The position numbers were made by a program, and so were the translations under genes. Source: Clostridia bacterium (GTDB taxonomy: Bacteria; Bacillota; Clostridia; Oscillospirales; CAG-272). Taken from it: 39,276 nucleotides of DNA. Below the pieces are notes generated by a model, which had not been told where the DNA came from, ran no database searches, and was given only the letters and a program-made list of their open reading frames with translations. Position 1 is the first letter of the stretch, and the number at the start of each line of letters is the position of its first letter. Below are positions 1 through 8,949 of the stretch, piece after piece. Location of the stretch: the NCBI GenBank assembly GCA_024404505.1, contig JAKSPU010000012.1, positions 1 through 39,276 on the forward strand. Direction: 5' to 3'.

Positions 1-34
1 CGGGATTGACGGCGGGAAGCCGATACTCGGAAAG

Positions 35-72
35 AAAACGTCTTTTGTCTGCAGGACAAAAGACGTTTTTTC
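35..72. terminator. Intrinsic terminator hairpin, left end
   Basis: A 15-bp perfect stem (35-49 with 55-69) around a 5-base loop, followed by a T run and preceded by an A run, so it could stop transcription from either side. A closely related hairpin lies at 38627-38663, and both stand upstream of a copy of the same promoter repeat. The gene it ends lies outside the window. Confidence 0.8.
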
Positions 73-108
73 TGACTTGGCGGACTTTGCCCGTTCTTAT
101 CTGTCAGC

Positions 109-190
109 TGTCATCTGTCATCGGTCTGAAGCCGGGGGCTATTTTGTGCAAGCAGGTTGAAAAAATTATGAAAATATGTTATAATAAGCT
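109..190 (+). promoter_or_regulatory. Promoter-bearing repeat, copy 1
   Basis: The sigma-A promoter has TTGAAA at 157-162, a 17-base spacer and TATAAT at 180-185. Upstream is AAGCCGGGGGCT at 129-140. The same arrangement recurs at 38228-38307 and 38672-38750, and in all three copies the first base of AAGCCG lies exactly 28 bp before the -35 box. The repeat drives the deleted GNAT gene at 257. The constant spacing suggests an operator or a mobile promoter module, but no binding protein can be named. Confidence 0.75.
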
Positions 191-256
191 CAATGCAATA
201 TGTTATGATGAACCCGAGAATTCATAATTCCCGGAGGCGAACACAGGAGGTCACGA

Positions 257-478
257 ATGAAAATCATCAGATATGATGAAATCTATCGTGATGATATGAT
301 TTTCATGGTTTTACAGGCCAAAGACGCCTTGGGTAGAAAGCCGACCATAAATACTGACCTTCTTGATATTCAAGCGAACTATCTTGATAGAAAAGAACAA
401 TGGTTTGAATCTTATGCGTTTTACCCGAAACATGGGTATACGGAATACAAGCCAAGATACATGATGAAGGTCCTGTAA
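257..478 (+). pseudogene. GNAT acetyltransferase with internal deletion
   Basis: The open frame of 73 residues has a good ribosome site (AGGAGG ending 5 bases before the ATG) and promoter copy 1 upstream. The first 44 or so residues look like the start of a GNAT N-acetyltransferase of clostridial type. The last 25, with FYPKHGYTEY and an ending in RYMMKVL, look like the C-terminal strands of the same family. The central acetyl-CoA-binding part (the R/Q-x-x-G-x-G/A motif) is missing, and the length is about half that of the family. I read it as an in-frame internal deletion, so catalysis is unlikely. A genuine small protein of another kind cannot be excluded. Base composition is AT-richer than the next gene. 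Confidence 0.55.
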
Positions 479-522
479 ATCGCGATATAAACATCTCTCT
501 TTCGGATAAGGAGGATATGAAT

Positions 523-3500
523 ATGAAAAAGTTCTTTTGCTGCATTCTGTGCGTGCTGATGCTGACGGTCTCCCTGCCGCTCGGCGTGCTTGCCGCCGAT
601 CCCTTTTCGCAGTGGGATCTGACCGGCTGGACGAAGGGTACGGACGGCGGACAGTCGATTATCCACGGAGACCCCGGTGCGCAGATGAACCTGCTCTGGC
701 TCAAGGGCACCACCACCGGCAACACGCTGTCCTTCGACGTCCGCATCGACAGCTCGACCGGGACCGTGGACGGCAGCGTCGGCGCGGCGTACAAATGCCC
801 GAACGGCTTCCAGTATTTCTTTGAGTACAACACCGTCGGTCACCTTGTCCGCATCCGCCGCATCGGCGACGATGGGTCGGACAACCACATCAGCCCGGGC
901 CGGAGTCTGTCCCTCGACCTGAACAAGTGGTATCACTTCGACCTGACCTTTGACGAGAACCGGATCGTCTGGCAGATCGACGGCGAGACCGTCGGCGAGG
1001 CATCGAACACATACGGCGATACCATGAAGGGCGGACGTGTGTACATCCAGGGCTATTACGCTTCCCCGAGCCTCAAGAATATCGTCATCAGCGACGTGAA
1101 AAGCGAGGATACACCCGTGACGAAAAAGGATATCGACTTCGAATTCGGCAGCAGCGCCTCCGTCGACGGCTTCACCGCGGAAAAGGGCACCGTCGGCTGG
1201 TCGGACGGCAGACTGACCTTCACCCTCGGCGGTGCCGACGCGTCGCTGACCTCCCCCGTCTTCGCACCGGAGACCGGCACGGCGTACTCCGCCAAGCTGT
1301 CCGTCCGCAATACGCTGCTCGTCCGCATGAGCAACCGCACAGCCGCTTCGCGGATGAAGGTGTACTTCATCACCGATGCCGACATGACGTGGAACGAGGC
1401 CAAGTCCGCCGTCTTCGACGTGGCTCCGCAGTCCGGGGACACAACTTATTACTTCAATTTCTCCGGCATCAAGGGCTGGGCGGGATACCTGCGCGGGCTG
1501 CGCTTCTGTCCGCTCGGCGCGTCGTCCGGTACGATCACGATCGACGCCGTCTCCTTTGAGCGCGAGGCCGACACGTCACGCAAGACGGCCGGACAGGTCA
1601 TCTCCTGCACGACGGACGGAAACAACGTGACGATCAGAGGCACGCTCGGCACGGAGTTCGCCGGAAAGACCGTCGACCTGTACGAGACCACGATCGACAA
1701 CTTCTCCGAATCGCTCAAGGCGGGTGAGATCATTGCGTCGGTACAGGCGTCCGGTACGGATTTCACGATCACCGTTCCGTTCAAGGAGGGTAAGACCTCG
1801 CGCCTGTCGTCGCAGTTCCTCTGCGGTGTCGGCGGCGTGCCGCTCGGCGGGCGCTTCACTGTCGAAAATTACAAGGACTTCACCGACAACCCCTATGCCT
1901 TCACCCTCCCGGACTATACCGTCTCCGTCCTTGACACCGGCGCGAAGGGCGACGGCTTCACGAACGACACGGCAGCGATCCAGTCCGCGCTGGACAAGGT
2001 CTCCGCGCACGGCGGCGGCACCGTCGTGATCCCCGGCGACGACAGCCTGTACGGGCGGCGCTACGTCGTCACGCACCTGCTTCTGCGTGACAATACCGAG
2101 CTGCGCATCGAAACGGGCGCGGTGCTGTGGCAGTCGCCCCGCGTGTCCGACTACGACTATGACGTCGTGTACGGTCACGACTACCCGATCGCGGGCGTCA
2201 ACTGGACACACGCCTGCTCCTGCCACAACCTGCCGCTGCTCCACGGTGACCGCGTGAAGAACGTGAAGGTCACGGGCGGCGGCACCATCCGGATGCAGGA
2301 CACCGGCGGCGAGTGCCTCGATTCCGTGTCCGGCTCCATCTGGACGGGATGCGAGCACCGCATCCACCTCATCCCGCTGGGCTTCTGGAAGTGTGAAAAC
2401 ATCGAGGTGCGCGGCATCTCCATCAAGCGGAACAACAATTACCACATCAATTTCCGCACCTGCGAGCGTATCTACGTCGCGGACGTGACCATGAACGAGG
2501 TCACCTGTGCGTCCGGCGACGGCATCTCCGCGACGGTCGGCACCAAGCATATCACGATCGACCGCTGCTTCTTCTACTCCAACGACGATGCCGTGACGAT
2601 CTGCTCGACCTACGACGACCCGCGCGGCATCGCGTGGTGGCACGCCCAGCCCGGCGAGGACAACTGCATCGATGACCTCTGCGTCCGCCACTCCAATCTC
2701 TCCGGCGGTCACGGCGTGACCTTCATCACGTGGGGCACCGACGCACCCGACCAGTCCCTGCAGGAGATCAAGAACGTCACGGTGTACGACTGCGTGCTGG
2801 CGGGCGGATCAGCCGCCGTCGGCGCATGGCCGGATAATCCTTACTACGGGCGCCAGCCGTACGATAACACCGAGACAAACGACTATTCACCCGTGAAGAA
2901 CGTCCGTCTGTACGACAACACCTACCGGTCCGCCACCACGCTGGAGTGTATTCAGGCGACCTCCGTGTTCTCAGACTGCACGATCCGCTCCGCGGCCGAT
3001 TTCGTCAACGGCACCTTCGAGCGCAAGGGCGGCAAGAGCGGCTGGGTCATGGGACTCGCGAACTGGGACACCGACCTTTTGTCCGATAATGCCGCCGTGA
3101 CGGTCGAGGGGAAGGATAAGGCACACTATGCCGTGCTCACAGGCGACGCGCGGCTGTACGAGGGCCTGTGGATGAGCAAGGGCGCGCACACCGTCACCGC
3201 CGATATCACGCCGTCCGGCGTCGAAACGGTGCTGTATGCCGCCGACCCCGACACGGGAAAGATCCTGTACTCCGCCGCCGTTTCGGAGGCCGGGAAGGCG
3301 TCTCTGACCTTCACGCAGGCGAAGGCCGGCGTGCTGTACCTCGGCGTCTCCCATACCGGCGCGGGCAGCGCGCAGGCGGACAACTTTACCGTCACTTCCG
3401 AAGTGATCAAGCCGGAGACGTACTTCTCCGAGAGCTTTGACGACGGGGAGTGCATCAACATGACCAACAAGGGCTTTGAGGCCGTCATGGAGAACGGAAA

Positions 3501-4254
3501 CGGGTATCTCGCCACTCCGAAGGCGCAGTCCGGCGTGATGACGCTGCTGTGCGACCATACCTACAAGGGCGTCGACCTGTGCTTCCGCGTCCGGTTCGAT
3601 GCCGTCAATTCTGACGTGGACGCCAACCTCGGCGTCTCGCTGATGCGTCAGGATGGCAACAACCAGTACGACCTGCACTACGATCCGCTGCGTCACTGCC
3701 TCAACGTGCGGAAATTCCAGAACGGACAGGAGACTCTCCTTACGCGCGTGACGGATTATGACATGACCCCCGGCGAGTGGGTCGATATGGCGTTCCGCGT
3801 CCGTGACGGCAAGATCCTCTGGTACGTCAACGGACAGCCTGCCGCGGTGGTCGAGGACAGCACGTTTGCCTCTGGCATGGTCATGCTCTGCGGCTACAAT
3901 GTCTCGATGGCGCTGGATGACGTCCGCGTCGGCAGACCAGGCTCGCTGGTCATCACCGGCGACGAGGATCCCGCCGAGCTTGCCACCGACCCGCCCGAGA
4001 CCGAGCCGGAGACAGCACCCGAAACGCAGCCCGACGAGGAAACGGACAGCAAGGACACCTCCGGCAATACGGAACCCGTATCGGACGCCCCCGCGACTGC
4101 CGACGTCCCTGCCGCGTCTGACACGGAGCCCGGCATCGCACCCGCACGCGGCTGCTCGTCACACCTTTCGACCATCGCGGGACTCTGCGTCCTCCTTGCG
4201 ATGACTGCCGCGGCGCTGTGGATTGCGGCGGGCAGGAAAGGGAAGCGTGCGTGA
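523..4254 (+). CDS. Secreted GH28-like beta-helix protein with LamG-like domains and C-terminal GCSS anchor
   Basis: Probable extracellular, surface-held polysaccharide hydrolase of the polygalacturonase (GH28) fold. A signal peptide (MKKFFCCILC start, Ala-rich end LGVLAAD) is followed by a LamG/concanavalin-like region (about residues 30-200) and a second beta-sandwich (about 205-345). A right-handed beta-helix starts near residue 465 with the classic VLDTGAKGDG...NDTAAIQ opening. The GH28-like acid pair appears in SNDDAVTI (about 688-695) and the His motif in GGHGVTF (about 729-735). A LamG-like domain (about 965-1145) and a Thr/Glu/Pro-rich linker follow, ending in GCSS, a hydrophobic helix and a basic tail. 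The ATG at 517 is only 2 bases from AAGGAGG (508-514), so the ATG at 523, 8 bases away, is preferred. The substrate is inferred (pectin or rhamnogalacturonan-like). Confidence 0.85.
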   Translation: MKKFFCCILCVLMLTVSLPLGVLAADPFSQWDLTGWTKGTDGGQSIIHGDPGAQMNLLWLKGTTTGNTLSFDVRIDSSTGTVDGSVGAAYKCPNGFQYFFEYNTVGHLVRIRRIGDDGSDNHISPGRSLSLDLNKWYHFDLTFDENRIVWQIDGETVGEASNTYGDTMKGGRVYIQGYYASPSLKNIVISDVKSEDTPVTKKDIDFEFGSSASVDGFTAEKGTVGWSDGRLTFTLGGADASLTSPVFAPETGTAYSAKLSVRNTLLVRMSNRTAASRMKVYFITDADMTWNEAKSAVFDVAPQSGDTTYYFNFSGIKGWAGYLRGLRFCPLGASSGTITIDAVSFEREADTSRKTAGQVISCTTDGNNVTIRGTLGTEFAGKTVDLYETTIDNFSESLKAGEIIASVQASGTDFTITVPFKEGKTSRLSSQFLCGVGGVPLGGRFTVENYKDFTDNPYAFTLPDYTVSVLDTGAKGDGFTNDTAAIQSALDKVSAHGGGTVVIPGDDSLYGRRYVVTHLLLRDNTELRIETGAVLWQSPRVSDYDYDVVYGHDYPIAGVNWTHACSCHNLPLLHGDRVKNVKVTGGGTIRMQDTGGECLDSVSGSIWTGCEHRIHLIPLGFWKCENIEVRGISIKRNNNYHINFRTCERIYVADVTMNEVTCASGDGISATVGTKHITIDRCFFYSNDDAVTICSTYDDPRGIAWWHAQPGEDNCIDDLCVRHSNLSGGHGVTFITWGTDAPDQSLQEIKNVTVYDCVLAGGSAAVGAWPDNPYYGRQPYDNTETNDYSPVKNVRLYDNTYRSATTLECIQATSVFSDCTIRSAADFVNGTFERKGGKSGWVMGLANWDTDLLSDNAAVTVEGKDKAHYAVLTGDARLYEGLWMSKGAHTVTADITPSGVETVLYAADPDTGKILYSAAVSEAGKASLTFTQAKAGVLYLGVSHTGAGSAQADNFTVTSEVIKPETYFSESFDDGECINMTNKGFEAVMENGNGYLATPKAQSGVMTLLCDHTYKGVDLCFRVRFDAVNSDVDANLGVSLMRQDGNNQYDLHYDPLRHCLNVRKFQNGQETLLTRVTDYDMTPGEWVDMAFRVRDGKILWYVNGQPAAVVEDSTFASGMVMLCGYNVSMALDDVRVGRPGSLVITGDEDPAELATDPPETEPETAPETQPDEETDSKDTSGNTEPVSDAPATADVPAASDTEPGIAPARGCSSHLSTIAGLCVLLAMTAAALWIAAGRKGKRA

Positions 4255-4289
4255 CGTTTTTCGCCGGCAGTTGCGAGAAATATACAAAC

Positions 4290-4530
4290 AAGGGCGGCTC
4301 TTTGTCGAAAACATACAGTTGACGCAGAGAGTGAAGTCATCCTGCCCGTCAATGCCGAGGGCGGTGCGCGGGACGGTGTACAGGACGTACTGCCCTTCTA
4401 TGGTCATGGCTGCTTGTGCGATTTCGACGAAGTCATATCCGTCTGCGGCCTGCACCAGCGACGCCGTGCCGTTTTCACCGGGGGTGAGACGGTAGCGGAA
4501 GCCCTCGAAGCTGATCAACTGTATGTTCCT
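4290..4530 (-). pseudogene. Remnant of a carbohydrate-binding C-terminal domain
   Basis: The minus-strand frame reads like the tail of a secreted or glycoside-hydrolase beta-sandwich: FRYRLTPGENG, then VEIAQAAMTIEGQY, then VPRTALGIDG, then FTLCVN. The order and spacing resemble the C-terminal domain of the GH71/GH99-like protein at 35978-37681 (YQYVLN, then YDVDGDKLRVKVARKAVGL, then FTVWFK). It has no start or ribosome site, is fused to unrelated residues on both sides, and runs into the 3' end of the upstream gene. I infer a degraded copy. Confidence 0.4.
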
Positions 4531-4795
4531 GCCGTCCATCATCGACCCGTCCATCGACAGCAATATGCCGTTGAAAAACATCATCGACAACTATCTGCTC
4601 CAATTCACGGACAGTATGCCGGCGGGCGCCCACACGCAGATGTGCTTCTACGATCGCAGCGGAGAGATCGACAGCCTCATGAGCATGATGCTCCGGGAGT
4701 ACAACGAGAAAAAGGTGGCCTACCGCTCCCTCATCAAGAACTGCCTGTCAAACGTCCTGTTGAAAATGATACGTTCCCTCATCACAACCGTGTGT
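4523..4795 (+). pseudogene. Possible remnant of an AraC-type regulator N-terminal domain
   Basis: The reading frame holds FYDRSGEIDSLMSMML, then REYNEKKVAYRSLIKN, then a Leu/Ile helix ending KMIRSL. This resembles the linker between the cupin sensor and the DNA-binding domain of AraC-family regulators. No helix-turn-helix domain follows. The frame becomes meaningless after about 4775, while another frame stays open to 4989 with no family I recognise. Nothing else is visible in 4796-5005 except the ribosome site of the next gene. Confidence 0.35.
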
Positions 4796-5005
4796 TCGAC
4801 ATGGCCATGTATTTCCGCGACCTCGGCTTCGTGGATATGATCAACGAGGTCGTCCTCGACAACACGGGTACCTTCGCTTCCAAGTACGCGTTCCCCAGCA
4901 AGACCTTTCCCCCGCAAGATCAGGACCATCATGAAGGCCTTCGAGAGGTCGTGACGGTCTTTTCGCAAAGCGGAATGAAATCAGAATGATCGGAGGATAA
5001 CGACC

Positions 5006-6301
5006 ATGATATGTGTAAACGATTTCACAGGCAATTCCGACAGTGAGATTTTTGAGAACGCACTGCGCGCCCTGACGCAGGACAGGATCCTTGTGATCCC
5101 GCCGAGAGAACAACCGGATGAGCCCGAGCGGCATATCTGGATGCTCGACCGTGCGATCCTTCTGGAAGCCGGAACGACGGTGATCTTACAGAATTGCGAG
5201 CTCAAGCTCTCCGACGCCTGCCGCGACAATTTCTTCCGGAGTGCCAACTGCGGGATCGGTATTGAGGATCCGCAGCCGATATCCGGCATCCATATCCGCG
5301 GAGAAGGGAACTGCGTTCTCCGCGGGGCAGATCATCCGCGTGCGGTCGGTGACGGAAGCAAGGTGCTTTCCTGTCCCTGCCCGAAAACAAAGGAAGACCT
5401 CCTGCGGCTTGCGGACTGGATCCCCGCGGAACGGAAGGAGTCCGGGACCCTCGACTTCTGGGACGAGCACGCACACTCCTACGGCACAGACGCGCTCAAG
5501 GAAAACGAATCCCATTACGGTGACTGGCGCGGCATCGGGATCCTGCTTGCAAACTGTGATCATTTTTTCATCGAAAATCTGAAAATAATCGACAGCCACG
5601 GATGGGCGATTTCCTGTGAGGCGTGCAGCTATGGACGGATCGAACATATTGAATTTGATGCCTGCATGGCAAAAGAAATCGACGGGATGCTCATGAATAT
5701 GGAGAATCAGGATGGCGTCGACCTTCGCAACGGCTGCCACGACATCCTGATCAACGATATCACGGGCGGGACCGGTGACGATATCATTGCTCTGACCGCC
5801 ATTGCGGATAACGGTCCCTATTATCCGGGCGGTTCCATGCAGCATACCCAAGTCATGCACAACGATTGGACCCGCCGCGACCGCGACATCCATGATATCG
5901 TCATCCGCAATATCCGCGGTTACTCCAAGGGCCATATCTGCTTCCATGTGCGTCTTCTGCCGGCGGAAGCAAAAATATGGAACGTCGTCATTGACGGTGT
6001 CGTCGATACGTCTCCCGAGGGCTTCTATGCCGGCGGTGTGATCTTCCTCGGACAGTTTGACAGCGAATACGGCACGAATCTGCCCGACAGTATGCAGCAT
6101 ATCACCATATCCAACGTCATCTGTGACAGCGCGAACGCCATCCTTGTCGAGGGATACCTTGCCGATTCCGTGATCACGAACGTCATCAACCGCAATCCGC
6201 ATTGTCCCGCCATCAACGTGGTCCGCAAGGGCGGGCTCAAGAACGTGCTGACGTCCAGCATCTACTCCGCAAGCGGGGAGATCATCCGTGACGATGCCTG
6301 A
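5006..6301 (+). CDS. Cytosolic GH28-like beta-helix glycoside hydrolase
   Basis: A 431-residue right-handed parallel beta-helix protein without signal peptide, so probably acting inside the cell on imported oligosaccharides. The GH28-like signature is visible: NQDGVDLRNG (residues 234-243), then GGTGDDIIALTA (254-265), matching the family's N-x-DG-x-D and GDD-x-IA motifs. D239 and D258/D259 are the likely catalytic acids. Repeated turns such as IHDIVIRNIRG and MQHITISNVICD fit helix rungs. The start follows GGAGG (4992-4996) by 9 bases. A bidirectional terminator follows. Substrate unknown; a uronic-acid-containing fragment is the natural guess for this fold. Confidence 0.75.
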   Translation: MICVNDFTGNSDSEIFENALRALTQDRILVIPPREQPDEPERHIWMLDRAILLEAGTTVILQNCELKLSDACRDNFFRSANCGIGIEDPQPISGIHIRGEGNCVLRGADHPRAVGDGSKVLSCPCPKTKEDLLRLADWIPAERKESGTLDFWDEHAHSYGTDALKENESHYGDWRGIGILLANCDHFFIENLKIIDSHGWAISCEACSYGRIEHIEFDACMAKEIDGMLMNMENQDGVDLRNGCHDILINDITGGTGDDIIALTAIADNGPYYPGGSMQHTQVMHNDWTRRDRDIHDIVIRNIRGYSKGHICFHVRLLPAEAKIWNVVIDGVVDTSPEGFYAGGVIFLGQFDSEYGTNLPDSMQHITISNVICDSANAILVEGYLADSVITNVINRNPHCPAINVVRKGGLKNVLTSSIYSASGEIIRDDA

Positions 6302-6314
6302 TCCATACAGAACG

Positions 6315-6340
6315 AAAAAGCCGCCTTTCGGCGGCTTTTT
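6315..6340. terminator. Bidirectional intrinsic terminator
   Basis: An 11-bp stem AAAAAGCCGCC / GGCGGCTTTTT with a TTTC loop lies between two convergent genes (the plus-strand beta-helix gene and the minus-strand lipoprotein gene). It carries T runs on both strands. The rest of 6341-6418 shows no feature. Confidence 0.85.
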
Positions 6341-6418
6341 CGGCTTTCTGCCGGTCCCGGAACTCCATGTCCGAGATATCGGGGCCCCAGACGATCAGAG
6401 CCTTCCGGCGCTCGGATA

Positions 6419-8662
6419 TCAGTACACGGCATCCGCCAGCGTGACCTCGATCTCTCCGTTCCGGCAGGTCAGTCTGGCCGTGTTCAGACCGGAGAAGTAG
6501 TTGTACTTGACGCCGGCCTTATCCAGCTGAGCGGCCACGCCGTAGGCCAACGTGCGATGTCGGTTGACCTCAACGAAGTCGGTGTACTCGTACTGCGGCC
6601 ACAGAGCGTATTCGGGTGCGATGTTCTTGTACATGGTGGTCAGGGCGTTCCACGCGTGGTGGGCGACCTGAACGATCCGGCACTTGAACTCGTCCCGGTG
6701 CAGGGTCTTGCTCATCAGGCTCTCGTTGGCCGTCGTGGCGTCGCCGAGGATCATGGCGCGCTGACCGTCGGGCATGGTCACGCGGATGACCGAGGTCGTG
6801 CTGTTGACCTCACCGGCGGTGGAGACACCGCTCTTGACGTTGACGAGGTCCTCGTGCGTAGTCATGACGTCCAGCACAACGCCGCCGAGCCTGATGGACT
6901 GACCGGCGTGGCACTTCAGGGCCATGGCGTCCGGGCAGTACTTGTTGATGGACGTGCGCGACGCCTGAGACAGCGACAGACCGTTGGTGTCCGCCTTGAC
7001 GAAGTTGAACATCACGCGCTCGACTTCGATCAGGTCACCGTACTTCTCAAGCAGCTTGCCCACGATGGCGCAGTGGTCGCCGTGGGGGTGCGAGATGAAC
7101 CAGCAGGAGATGCGGACCTTCTGATCCTCCGGCGTGCCGGTGAGCTCGTGGATGTACTTCCATGCGCCCTCCACGGCCGCGTCGGTCGCCTGCAGCTTGG
7201 AGCCGCCGTCAATCAGGATGAGACCGTTGTCGGGCTGACGGATCATCATGAACTCGCCGCAGTTGTTGATGTTGGGGTCACCGCCGGGCTCGTTGTTGTT
7301 GATGCCGAGCGGGTGCAGGTACAGACCGTACAGAATGACGTCGGCTGCTTCGTCGGGCGTGGCGGCGTAGTCGTACTCAAACACGCTTTCGGGGACGCTG
7401 ACGCGATCGTCGATGATGCGGGCCTCCGACATGGCTCCGTAGAAGTACGTGTACACGACGGACACGCCGTTGACGTATTGACCGAAGTAATTGTCCGATT
7501 TACGCGGGCTCTTCAGCGTGGTGGTGCTGTCTGCCTTATATCCGAGAGACGTCAGCTTCCCGACGTAGGCCTCGTACTCCTCAAGGGTCGTGGAGCTGAC
7601 GACCATCATGCCGGACTGGCTGTATACGTCGCCCTTGGTATCATTCTCCTTACCGGAACCGTCGTTGTAGACGGCGGCTGCAAGATTTCCGCCCTCGTAG
7701 GCAGGCACGGGCAGACCCCAGCCGTCGCGGGTGCAGGCGCTCATATCGCCGCTCATGTCGCTCGTGTCGGTGATCAGGATCTCACCGTAGCGATCGGGCG
7801 TCATGCGGGAGCCGGTGAGTACGGTCAGACCCCACGCCAGCGCGTCCTTGTTCCTGCCGCTGACCGTGAGGCTGCCCTTGCCGTCAAACTTCACGGCCCA
7901 GTCGGTCGCAAGACCGGCATCGACGTCGAGCCTGACGCTTGCGCCGTCCACGGGCTTGTCGGACAGGTCGAGGCTGTATCCGCGCGCGGAATAACTCCTT
8001 GAGAACCACTGCGCGGTGAAGGCGGCGTCGTCGCCGTCCTCCGCGTCGTACACAACGGTGTAACAGGGCTCGCCCGGCACGAAGAAGTGCAGGGACTTCT
8101 CAAAAGCCTCGCCGTTATCGGTATAGTCGGTGATCATCCTGAGGCCGAGGACGGAGCCGGCCTCCGCATACGCCTCGACCAGATGGTCGGCGGCGCGGAC
8201 GAGGAAGTTCTCGCTCACGGCGTCAAGGCTGACGAATTTATCCGCAGCCTGCACGCACCATGCGCGCAGGTTGGTGCCGTCGGCGAGAGGGGACGTCTTG
8301 CGGTTAGTCTTGCCGACGAGGATCTCATAGCTGTCAGCCGCATAGGGCGTCGAGTCGTCGATGACCTCGGGAGCGGTGCCGAACGCAGCGGCGAGCGACT
8401 GCGCCAGATGCTGTGCGGCCGCCTTGACGGTTTCGGACGCGTCCGCCGCACAGACGATGCGGAAGACACTCTGCTCCGGGGACGCGATGACAGCCCCGGC
8501 GGGGTCCTCGGTCGCGGCCTCGGTGGGCGCTTCGGTGACGGTAGCCGGCGTCGTATCGGATGCCTGTTCGCTGCCCTTGTCCTTGTCGCAGGACGCAAAG
8601 TTCGTTACAGCCGCAAGAACGAGGAGTATAGCGAGAACGGACGTCAGAATACGTTTTTTCAT
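6419..8662 (-). CDS. Lipoprotein with metallo-beta-lactamase-fold domain
   Basis: A 747-residue surface lipoprotein. The signal peptide starts MKKRILTSV and ends in a lipobox FASC, followed by a Thr/Glu/Ala-rich linker. Residues about 55-330 resemble the N-terminal domains that precede GH20/GH67-type enzymes (for example YEILVGKTNR). The C-terminal part carries the metallo-hydrolase motif H525-P-H527-G-D529-H530 and later AMILGD and VAHHA, typical of ComEC/Rec2-like members of the superfamily. The role is unknown; sugar-ester or phosphodiester hydrolysis outside the cell is possible. The start is supported by AAGGAGA 7-8 bases upstream and a promoter at 8714-8742. The combination of domains is unusual. 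Confidence 0.75.
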   Translation of the reverse strand: MKKRILTSVLAILLVLAAVTNFASCDKDKGSEQASDTTPATVTEAPTEAATEDPAGAVIASPEQSVFRIVCAADASETVKAAAQHLAQSLAAAFGTAPEVIDDSTPYAADSYEILVGKTNRKTSPLADGTNLRAWCVQAADKFVSLDAVSENFLVRAADHLVEAYAEAGSVLGLRMITDYTDNGEAFEKSLHFFVPGEPCYTVVYDAEDGDDAAFTAQWFSRSYSARGYSLDLSDKPVDGASVRLDVDAGLATDWAVKFDGKGSLTVSGRNKDALAWGLTVLTGSRMTPDRYGEILITDTSDMSGDMSACTRDGWGLPVPAYEGGNLAAAVYNDGSGKENDTKGDVYSQSGMMVVSSTTLEEYEAYVGKLTSLGYKADSTTTLKSPRKSDNYFGQYVNGVSVVYTYFYGAMSEARIIDDRVSVPESVFEYDYAATPDEAADVILYGLYLHPLGINNNEPGGDPNINNCGEFMMIRQPDNGLILIDGGSKLQATDAAVEGAWKYIHELTGTPEDQKVRISCWFISHPHGDHCAIVGKLLEKYGDLIEVERVMFNFVKADTNGLSLSQASRTSINKYCPDAMALKCHAGQSIRLGGVVLDVMTTHEDLVNVKSGVSTAGEVNSTTSVIRVTMPDGQRAMILGDATTANESLMSKTLHRDEFKCRIVQVAHHAWNALTTMYKNIAPEYALWPQYEYTDFVEVNRHRTLAYGVAAQLDKAGVKYNYFSGLNTARLTCRNGEIEVTLADAVY

Positions 8663-8713
8663 GGTTGTCTCTCCTTATCACGATTTGTCATGGAATAGAC
8701 GATAAGCAATATA

Positions 8714-8742
8714 AGTATATCACATATCCGCTCCGTATGCAA
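8714..8742 (-). promoter_or_regulatory. Promoter for the MBL-fold lipoprotein
   Basis: On the minus strand, TTGCAT (8737-8742), a 17-base spacer and TATACT (8714-8719) lie about 50 bases before the start codon of the lipoprotein gene. Confidence 0.6.
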
Positions 8743-8828
8743 TATCCTTTCGGACACTTTTGGGGGCCTTTTCAAAAAAGATCATGCCAATGCTCCCGAA
8801 TGAATGAGCAGACCGGGAGCGGGCAATC

Positions 8829-8857
8829 TTGACGCGGCGGGTATATTGTGATATAAT
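8829..8857 (+). promoter_or_regulatory. Promoter for the GH51 gene
   Basis: TTGACG (8829-8834), a 17-base spacer and TATAAT (8852-8857) lie 92 bases before the GH51 start, leaving a leader of about 85 bases. The region between the two divergent promoters (8743-8828) shows no other element. Confidence 0.75.
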
Positions 8858-8949
8858 AGTGACGGTCAACAAGTAAAGCGGGTATCTTTCGTTCATACCG
8901 TCCGCCCGATCGTTTCGCTCATTATAAAGAATACAAAAGGAGTCGCACT

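Noticed and set aside
6..227. Open frame of 73 codons at the left edge
   Set aside because: It runs through the terminator hairpin and the promoter repeat and has no ribosome site.
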